Part shown: in pieces, positions 58,431 through 64,000 of the stretch
How positions within the stretch are numbered: the first letter of the stretch is position 1
How the letters are laid out: every line of letters starts with the position of its first letter
From: Tatumella terrea
GTDB taxonomy: Bacteria; Pseudomonadota; Gammaproteobacteria; Enterobacterales; Enterobacteriaceae
DNA: 64,000 nt
Reading direction: 5' to 3'
Assembly: GCF_039523755.1 (NCBI RefSeq)
Contig: NZ_BAAAFX010000025.1
Span: forward strand, 4,234 to 68,233
Made by a program: the position numbers and the translations under genes
Notes under the pieces: model-generated
What the model saw: the letters and a program-made list of their open reading frames with translations, nothing else
What the model was told of the DNA's origin: nothing
The model's database searches: none

Positions 58431-59165
58431 TCAACGCTTCTGGTTATCCGCGATGATTTTGGCCACTTTATCGGCCTCGGTGTTGAGTTGCATCTTACGG
58501 TAAGCATTTTCCATCAGCGGAAGTGCCTGGCGGGTCGCCTCAGTATCTGCATAGTTTGTCAGCATGTCCTGTGCCCGGTTAACAACCGCGACATAAGCCC
58601 CTCTTTTGGTATAGAATTGCACCACAGAAAGTTCATGTTTAGCCAGACGGTCTTTTAAAGCCACCAAACGCAGTCTGGCATCAGCGGCGTACTGACTGTT
58701 CGGATAGCTCTGCAGCAGTTGAGAGAAATCGGTAAATGCCTGACGGGCATAGGCCGGGTCTCTGTCAGAGCGATCGATACCGAAGAAGTGTTGCACTGCT
58801 GACTCATCCATCGCCATGTCGGTCAGACCCTTCATATACATGACATAGTCAATATTAGGATGTGTCGGGTTCAGTCGCATAAAACGGAGGATGGTGGCCT
58901 GGGCCATCGGCATATCCCCGTTTTTATAGTAGGCATAGATCAGATCAAGCTGCACCTGCTGAGAATACGGACCAAACGGGTAACGATTATCCAGTGCTTC
59001 TAACTGGGTAATGGCAGCCCTGAAGTTGCCGTCCTGCAGTTTTTGCTGGGCGGTTGCATAGATCACCGAAGGCGGGTTGTCCGGGACAATGTCTTTAGAG
59101 CCGGAGCAACCTACCAGTGCCAGGCCCAGAGTGGCAACGGCCACCAGATGTTTCATACGCGTCAT
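58431..59165 (-). CDS. bamD: Outer membrane assembly lipoprotein BamD
   Basis: Essential TPR lipoprotein of the BAM complex that folds outer-membrane beta-barrel proteins. It has 244 residues (E. coli 245). The signal peptide ends in lipobox LVGC, with acylated Cys about residue 20. TPR blocks: YATAQQKLQDGNFRAAITQL, RYPFGPYSQQVQLDLIYAYY, YPNSQYAADARLRLVALKDR and LPLMENAYRKMQLN. Divergent from rluD as in E. coli. Confidence 0.97.
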   Translation of the reverse strand: MTRMKHLVAVATLGLALVGCSGSKDIVPDNPPSVIYATAQQKLQDGNFRAAITQLEALDNRYPFGPYSQQVQLDLIYAYYKNGDMPMAQATILRFMRLNPTHPNIDYVMYMKGLTDMAMDESAVQHFFGIDRSDRDPAYARQAFTDFSQLLQSYPNSQYAADARLRLVALKDRLAKHELSVVQFYTKRGAYVAVVNRAQDMLTNYADTEATRQALPLMENAYRKMQLNTEADKVAKIIADNQKR

Positions 59166-59293
59166 GACGAAATGATTATCCTCAAAGGTTTAGCGGAGGC
59201 TTTCTGTGAAGCGTCCATTGATGATCAGCTAAGATAGCACATTATAGTAAACGGCTTTGCCGTGAAAACCCAACGTTAACGAAAGAAGCTTAT

Positions 59294-60274
59294 ATGGCAC
59301 AACAAGTACAACTCACCGCGACAGTCTCCGAAGCGCAACTTGGACAACGCTTAGATCAGTCTTTAGCGGAATTGTTCCCTGATTATTCACGTTCACGCAT
59401 AAAAGAGTGGATTTTACAGGGTCGGGTCACCCTGAATGGTATCCCGGCCACCGTTCCTAAGGAAAAAGTCCTCGGTGGTGAACGAATCACTATTGATGCC
59501 GAAATTGAAGAGGAACTTCGCTGGGAACCTCAGGATATCGCGCTCGAGATCGTTTACGAGGACGATGACATTCTGGTGATCAATAAGCCGCGCGGGTTAG
59601 TCGTTCATCCCGGTGCCGGTAACCCTGATGGTACGGTATTAAACGCATTATTACATTATTATCCTGCCATTGCGGATGTTCCGCGGGCGGGGATTGTGCA
59701 TCGTCTGGATAAAGATACCACCGGACTGATGGTCGTAGCCAAGACCGTACCGGCGCAAACTCACCTGGTAGACGCGTTACAACGTCGTGAAATCACCCGT
59801 GAATATGAGGCGGTGGCTATCGGAACCATGACGGCCGGAGGCTTTGTTGATGAGCCTATCGCCCGTCACCCGACCAAACGCACCCATATGAGCGTACACC
59901 CGATGGGCAAACCGGCGGTCACCCACTACCGTATTATGGAGCATTTCCGTGCCCATACCCGGTTACGTCTGCGTCTGGAAACCGGTCGTACCCACCAGAT
60001 CCGTGTGCATATGTCTCATCTCAGTCATCCGCTGGTCGGGGATCAGCTGTACGGCGGTCGTCCACGTCCGCCGAAGAATGCCTCAGAAGAGTTTATTTCT
60101 GTCCTGCGAGGATTCGACCGTCAGGCGCTCCATGCCACGATGTTACGTCTCTACCATCCGATCACCGGGATTGAGATGGAATGGCATGCGGCATTGCCGC
60201 AGGATATGGTCGAATTAATCGATGCACTGAAAGCAGATACGGAACTACATAAAGACGACATGGACTGGTTATGA
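59294..60274 (+). CDS. rluD: 23S rRNA pseudouridine synthase RluD
   Basis: Makes pseudouridines 1911, 1915 and 1917 in helix 69 of 23S rRNA, needed for normal ribosome function. It has 326 residues as in E. coli. N-terminal S4 domain (GQRLDQSLAELFPDYSRSRI), catalytic Asp139 in IVHRLDKDTTGLMVVAKT, and RLETGRTHQIRVHMSHLSHP. The start follows GAAAGAAGC. Overlaps pgeF by 4 bp. Confidence 0.97.
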   Translation: MAQQVQLTATVSEAQLGQRLDQSLAELFPDYSRSRIKEWILQGRVTLNGIPATVPKEKVLGGERITIDAEIEEELRWEPQDIALEIVYEDDDILVINKPRGLVVHPGAGNPDGTVLNALLHYYPAIADVPRAGIVHRLDKDTTGLMVVAKTVPAQTHLVDALQRREITREYEAVAIGTMTAGGFVDEPIARHPTKRTHMSVHPMGKPAVTHYRIMEHFRAHTRLRLRLETGRTHQIRVHMSHLSHPLVGDQLYGGRPRPPKNASEEFISVLRGFDRQALHATMLRLYHPITGIEMEWHAALPQDMVELIDALKADTELHKDDMDWL

Positions 60275-61002
60275 GTTCACTGATTATTCCGGAGTGGCCG
60301 GCACCGGCGAACGTCAGAGCCTGCTCGACAACCCGAATCGGGGGTGTCAGTCAGCCGCCGTACGACAGCCTGAATCTGGGGGCACATGTTGCCGATGATC
60401 CTGCACATGTCCGCCAAAACCGTCACCTGTTGTGTGATCTCGCCGGCTTACCGGCGATGCCGCTCTGGCTTAATCAGGTTCACGGAACCGATGTCGTTAC
60501 TTTACCGCAGGCCGAAGGTTCTGTTCCGCAGGCCGACGCCTGCTATACCCGGGCAGAAGGGCAGGTTTGCGCAGTGATGACGGCAGACTGCCTGCCGGTG
60601 ATCTTCTGCTCCAGAGACGGGCGGGAGGTGGCTGCAGCCCATGCCGGCTGGCGGGGGTTATGTGGCGGTGTTCTTGAAAGCACGCTGGCAACGTTCCGCA
60701 GTCCGCCGGAAGATATCCTGGTGTGGCTGGGCCCGGCCATCGGCCCGCAGGCATTTGAGGTCGGCCCGGAAGTGCGCGATACGTTTATTGCCCACGACCC
60801 CGCAGCGGCAGAAGCCTTTATCCCTGTTGAGCAAAAGTATCTCGCGGATCTCTGGATGTTAGCCAGACAGCGTCTCTCCCGTGCCGGCGTCATTGCCGTC
60901 TATGGTGGCGGGCGTTGTACCTATTCCGAACCCAGGGCTTTTTTCTCCTACCGCCGGGAGAGCGTGACCGGACGTATGGCAACTTTGGTGTGGCTGGTAT
61001 AA
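60271..61002 (+). CDS. pgeF: Purine nucleoside/peptidoglycan editing hydrolase PgeF (YfiH, laccase domain)
   Basis: Cu-oxidase_4 (YfiH/LACC1) family, 243 residues as in E. coli. Reported to remove wrongly incorporated L-Ser from UDP-MurNAc; homologues act as purine nucleoside phosphorylase/adenosine deaminase. The zinc-site residues are in LNQVHGTDVV, VMTADCLPVIFC and AAAHAGWRGLCGGVLE. Translation coupled to rluD (ATGA). Followed by clpB as in E. coli. Confidence 0.95.
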   Translation: MSSLIIPEWPAPANVRACSTTRIGGVSQPPYDSLNLGAHVADDPAHVRQNRHLLCDLAGLPAMPLWLNQVHGTDVVTLPQAEGSVPQADACYTRAEGQVCAVMTADCLPVIFCSRDGREVAAAHAGWRGLCGGVLESTLATFRSPPEDILVWLGPAIGPQAFEVGPEVRDTFIAHDPAAAEAFIPVEQKYLADLWMLARQRLSRAGVIAVYGGGRCTYSEPRAFFSYRRESVTGRMATLVWLV

Positions 61003-61060
61003 TCTTAGCCGCTGGACGATCCTGTATGTGTAATTTTTCTTAGTTTTCCGGGTTATAAAA

Positions 61061-61091
61061 CTTGAATATTTGAGGGATTGGCCTCATTTAA
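61061..61091 (+). promoter_or_regulatory. Sigma-32 heat-shock promoter of clpB
   Basis: CTTGAAT, 14 bp, CCTCATTTAA, nearly the same as the E. coli clpB heat-shock promoter. The predicted start is about 30 bp upstream of the clpB ATG. Confidence 0.9.
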
Positions 61092-61127
61092 TCTCCTGTA
61101 GCATTTTGACCTTTAACAGGAGGAATT

Positions 61128-63701
61128 ATGCGTCTGGATCGTCTAACCAATAAATTCCAACAAGCGCTGGCTGATGCTCAGTCACTGGCACTCGGCAACG
61201 ACAACCAATTTATCGAACCTCTTCACTTAATGAGTGCTCTGCTGACTCAGGAAGGGGGATCGCTGACTCCTTTACTTACTTCTGCCGGGCTGGACGCTGC
61301 CGCTCTGCGGGAAAAAATAACACAGTCAATCAAACGACTTCCTCAGGTTGAAGGCAGTGACGGCGACGTCCAGCCTTCCGCTGATCTTATCCGCGTACTC
61401 AATTTGTGTGACAAGCTGGCACAAAAGCGCGGTGATACTTTTATTTCATCTGAACTTTTTGTTCTGGCTGCGCTGGATTCACGCGGAGCTCTGGCGGATA
61501 TTCTGAAATCGGCCGGAGCAAACAGCGACAAACTCATCAGTGCCATAGAACAGTTGCGTGGGGGCGAAAACGTGAACGAACAGGGTGCTGAAGACCAGCG
61601 TCAGGCATTAAAGAAATACACCATCGATCTGACCGAACGGGCAGAGCAGGGGAAACTGGACCCTGTCATCGGTCGTGATGAAGAAATCCGTCGCACGATC
61701 CAGGTCCTGCAGCGGCGTACCAAAAATAACCCTGTCCTGATTGGTGAGCCTGGCGTCGGTAAAACGGCCATCGTGGAAGGACTGGCGCAGCGTATTATTA
61801 ACGGTGAAGTCCCGGAAGGCCTGAAAGGTCGCCGCGTGCTGGCGCTGGATATGGGGGCGCTGGTCGCCGGGGCGAAATATCGCGGTGAGTTTGAAGAACG
61901 CCTGAAAGGGGTCCTCAATGATCTCTCCAAACAGGAAGGTAATGTTATCCTGTTTATCGATGAACTGCACACCATGGTGGGGGCCGGTAAAGCTGATGGT
62001 GCGATGGATGCCGGTAATATGCTTAAACCTGCGCTGGCGCGCGGTGAACTGCATTGCGTCGGGGCGACCACTCTGGATGAATACCGTCAGTATATAGAAA
62101 AAGACGCGGCACTGGAGCGCCGGTTCCAGAAAGTGCTGGTGGATGAGCCTACGGTCGAAGATACCATCGCTATTCTTCGCGGCCTGAAAGAGCGTTATGA
62201 ATTGCATCACCATGTACAAATTACGGACCCGGCTATTGTCGCGGCGGCTAATTTGTCACACCGGTATATCGCTGACCGGCAACTGCCGGATAAAGCTATC
62301 GATTTGATCGATGAAGCCGCCTCCAGCATTCGTATGCAGATCGATTCAAAACCTGAATCACTGGACCGGCTGGAACGACGGATTATTCAGTTAAAACTGG
62401 AACAACAGGCACTGAAGAAAGAATCAGATGATGCCAGCGTTAAGCGTCTTGAGATGCTTGAGAACGAGCTAAATCAGAAAGAACGCGAATATGCGGAACT
62501 GGACGAAGAGTGGAAAGCTGAAAAAGCTTCGCTGACCGGCACGCAGAATATTAAAGCGGATCTGGAACAGGCACGTATTGCACTGGAGCAGGCGCGTCGT
62601 ACCGGTAACCTGGCCGAAATGTCTGAACTGCAATACGGAAAAATTCCGGAACTGGAAAAACAGCTTGCCGCTGCGACCCAGGCTGAAGGCAAATCGATGA
62701 AGATGTTGCGTAACCGCGTGACGGATACAGAGATTGCCGATGTGCTGGCGCGCTGGACCGGAATTCCGGTCGCCAGAATGCTGGAAGGGGAGCGTGACAA
62801 ACTGCTGCGGATGGAAGAGGCATTACATGATCGTGTTATCGGTCAGAATGAAGCCGTGGAAGCGGTCGCGAATGCCATCCGCCGTAGTCGTGCGGGGCTG
62901 GCGGATCCCAACCGTCCGGTAGGGTCTTTCCTGTTCCTGGGGCCGACCGGGGTAGGTAAAACCGAACTGTGTAAGTCTCTGGCGAACTTCCTGTTCGACA
63001 GCGATGACGCCATGGTGCGAATCGATATGTCCGAATTTATGGAGAAACATTCGGTATCCCGGCTGGTGGGTGCCCCTCCGGGGTATGTCGGATATGAAGA
63101 AGGCGGCTACCTGACCGAAGCTGTCAGACGACGTCCTTATTCTGTGATCCTGCTCGATGAAGTTGAAAAAGCGCATCCGGACGTCTTTAACATTCTGTTG
63201 CAGGTGCTGGACGACGGACGACTGACTGACGGACAAGGGCGTACGGTTGATTTCCGTAATGCGGTCATCATCATGACGTCGAACCTGGGATCAGACATGA
63301 TTCAGGAACGTTTTGGTGATCTGGATTACGGTGAGATGAAAGCCCTGGTCATGAGTGTCGTCGGCCAGCACTTCCGTCCGGAATTCATTAACCGTATCGA
63401 TGAAGTTGTGGTTTTCCACCCGCTGGGGGCAGAGCATATTGCTTCTATTGCACGTATCCAGTTGCAAAGGCTGTATCAGCGTCTGGAAGAACGTGGCTAT
63501 CAGTTGCACATCTCTGATGATGCGCTGAAGTTATTGGGTGAAACCGGCTTTGACCCGGTATATGGTGCGCGTCCGTTGAAACGGGCTATCCAGCATGAGA
63601 TTGAAAACCCGTTAGCCCAGCAAATTCTGTCCGGGCAACTGGTTCCCGGAAAAATCATCGAAATGGATGTCAGAGACGGGGAAATCGTGGCGCATCAGTA
63701 A
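61128..63701 (+). CDS. clpB: Protein disaggregase ClpB
   Basis: Hsp100 AAA+ hexamer that, with DnaK/DnaJ/GrpE, pulls proteins out of aggregates. It has 857 residues as in E. coli. N domain (1-145), AAA-1 with Walker A GEPGVGKTA and Walker B FIDELHTMVGAG, coiled-coil M domain (about 410-525), AAA-2 with GPTGVGKTE, Walker B LLDEVEKAHPDVF and pore loop GAPPGYVGYEEGG. The start follows CAGGAGGAATT. Codon 149 is GTG (61572) with a GGGGGCG just upstream, the internal start that yields the short ClpB form in E. coli. Sigma-32 promoter upstream and an rRNA operon downstream. Confidence 0.98.
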   Translation: MRLDRLTNKFQQALADAQSLALGNDNQFIEPLHLMSALLTQEGGSLTPLLTSAGLDAAALREKITQSIKRLPQVEGSDGDVQPSADLIRVLNLCDKLAQKRGDTFISSELFVLAALDSRGALADILKSAGANSDKLISAIEQLRGGENVNEQGAEDQRQALKKYTIDLTERAEQGKLDPVIGRDEEIRRTIQVLQRRTKNNPVLIGEPGVGKTAIVEGLAQRIINGEVPEGLKGRRVLALDMGALVAGAKYRGEFEERLKGVLNDLSKQEGNVILFIDELHTMVGAGKADGAMDAGNMLKPALARGELHCVGATTLDEYRQYIEKDAALERRFQKVLVDEPTVEDTIAILRGLKERYELHHHVQITDPAIVAAANLSHRYIADRQLPDKAIDLIDEAASSIRMQIDSKPESLDRLERRIIQLKLEQQALKKESDDASVKRLEMLENELNQKEREYAELDEEWKAEKASLTGTQNIKADLEQARIALEQARRTGNLAEMSELQYGKIPELEKQLAAATQAEGKSMKMLRNRVTDTEIADVLARWTGIPVARMLEGERDKLLRMEEALHDRVIGQNEAVEAVANAIRRSRAGLADPNRPVGSFLFLGPTGVGKTELCKSLANFLFDSDDAMVRIDMSEFMEKHSVSRLVGAPPGYVGYEEGGYLTEAVRRRPYSVILLDEVEKAHPDVFNILLQVLDDGRLTDGQGRTVDFRNAVIIMTSNLGSDMIQERFGDLDYGEMKALVMSVVGQHFRPEFINRIDEVVVFHPLGAEHIASIARIQLQRLYQRLEERGYQLHISDDALKLLGETGFDPVYGARPLKRAIQHEIENPLAQQILSGQLVPGKIIEMDVRDGEIVAHQ

Positions 63702-63723
63702 TCTGATCGTAAGAAAAAACCGG

Positions 63724-63752
63724 AAAGCGGACGTTTATCGTCCGCTTTTTTT
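63724..63752 (+). terminator. Intrinsic terminator of clpB
   Basis: AAAGCGGACG-TTTAT-CGTCCGCTTTTTTT: 10 bp stem plus T-run, 22 bp after the clpB stop. Confidence 0.93.
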
Positions 63753-63832
63753 ATGAATATCATCGGTTTTGTGCTTTTTTAACCCGAAATGGCTGAAAAA
63801 GCGACACTCGGCAATTTATTTGAAATAAACCC

Positions 63833-63860
63833 TTGTCAGAAAAAATTATCTCCCTATAAT
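63833..63860 (+). promoter_or_regulatory. rRNA operon promoter P1
   Basis: TTGTCA, 16 bp, TATAAT, then GCGCTCCCACTGACACGG, the enteric rrn P1 form with GC discriminator. An AT-rich UP-element stretch (ATTTATTTGAAATAAA) lies just upstream. The rRNA genes would start about 100-300 bp beyond the window. Confidence 0.93.
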
Positions 63861-63952
63861 GCGCTCCCACTGACACGGCAAAGCGCGATGCGCAGCGGCG
63901 TGACAGGGGCTGAAGCGATTCGGTCCGGGAGAAAAAAATCACGAAATAGTGG

Positions 63953-63980
63953 TTGACTCCTGAGGTGAAAAGCGTAATAT
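63953..63980 (+). promoter_or_regulatory. rRNA operon promoter P2
   Basis: TTGACT, 16 bp, TAATAT, 120 bp after P1, matching the tandem P1/P2 arrangement of enteric rrn operons. Confidence 0.88.
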
Positions 63981-64000
63981 ACGCCACCTCGCAACAGCAA

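Noticed and set aside
1..64000. CRISPR arrays, insertion sequences, prophage or toxin-antitoxin genes
   Set aside because: No regularly spaced repeats, transposase, integrase or phage-type genes were seen; gene order is otherwise ordinary chromosomal.

Overview
The window is a stretch of enterobacterial chromosome. Nearly every protein aligns from memory with Escherichia coli or Klebsiella orthologues over its full length. Gene content points to Enterobacterales and probably Erwiniaceae (Erwinia/Pantoea/Tatumella-like): a methionine-salvage mtn cluster and an hpx purine cluster sit among E. coli-type housekeeping genes. The genus cannot be fixed from this window. No phage, insertion sequence, CRISPR array or complete RNA gene was seen.

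Layout. 1-5382: the 5' end of pssA, then patZ, tapT and trxC (minus strand) and divergent yfiF. 5399-8789: emrB-emrA-mprA multidrug efflux. 9167-12590: proX-proW-proV glycine betaine transporter, with a proU-type promoter upstream. 12591-13678: a 1.1 kb gene-poor gap where E. coli carries nrdHIEF. 13679-15065: an ElaB/YgaM-like protein, ygaC and speG. 15255-27179: a purine (allantoin/oxalurate) catabolic region: puuE; hpxWXYZ; an RpiR-type regulator; then an ABC transporter followed by hpxJ, hpxK, hpxQ and hpxT. 27228-32926: methionine salvage (yafV/mtnU, ybdL/mtnE, mtnC, mtnD, mtnA, mtnK). 33262-36775: gmhA, yafJ, yafK/dpaA, dinB. 36937-39443: a sugar-type ABC permease and ATPase with no binding protein. 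39764-47501: pepD, gpt, frsA, crl, phoE, proB, proA. 48196-53041: two RcnB-like periplasmic proteins, a cysteine hydrolase, and a LysR/aminotransferase/solute-binding-protein module. 53387-63701: aroF-tyrA, pheA with its Phe-rich leader pheL, raiA, a DUF6404 membrane protein, bamD, rluD-pgeF, clpB. 63833-64000: tandem rRNA-type promoters firing off the right edge.

How the parts work together. HpxT and HpxQ make (S)-allantoin from 5-hydroxyisourate. PuuE, HpxK and HpxJ carry it through allantoate and ureidoglycine to oxalurate. HpxX/Y/Z and HpxW are expected to take oxalurate to oxamate and oxalate. Each of the three enzyme transcription units has a GG-N10-GC sigma-54 promoter candidate (two near-perfect, one weaker), and the largest also has an NtrC-like palindrome, so the region reads as a nitrogen-scavenging regulon. 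The mtn genes recycle methylthioribose to methionine. MetJ-box-like repeats lie in both divergent intergenic regions there, but mtnB is absent.

Other regulatory sites readable in the sequence: a LexA box (dinB), a Pho box (phoE), TyrR boxes (aroF), a pheA attenuator, a class-II CRP site (raiA) and a sigma-32 promoter (clpB).

The clearest large-scale oddity is that pssA-patZ-tapT-trxC-yfiF and aroF...clpB-rrn, which flank one rRNA operon in E. coli, lie here at opposite ends of the window. I found no convincing wholly new defence or mobile system. The best leads are the sigma-54-controlled hpx regulon with its ABC transporter, the LysR/aminotransferase/binding-protein module, the tandem RcnB-like pair, and the extended PheL leader.
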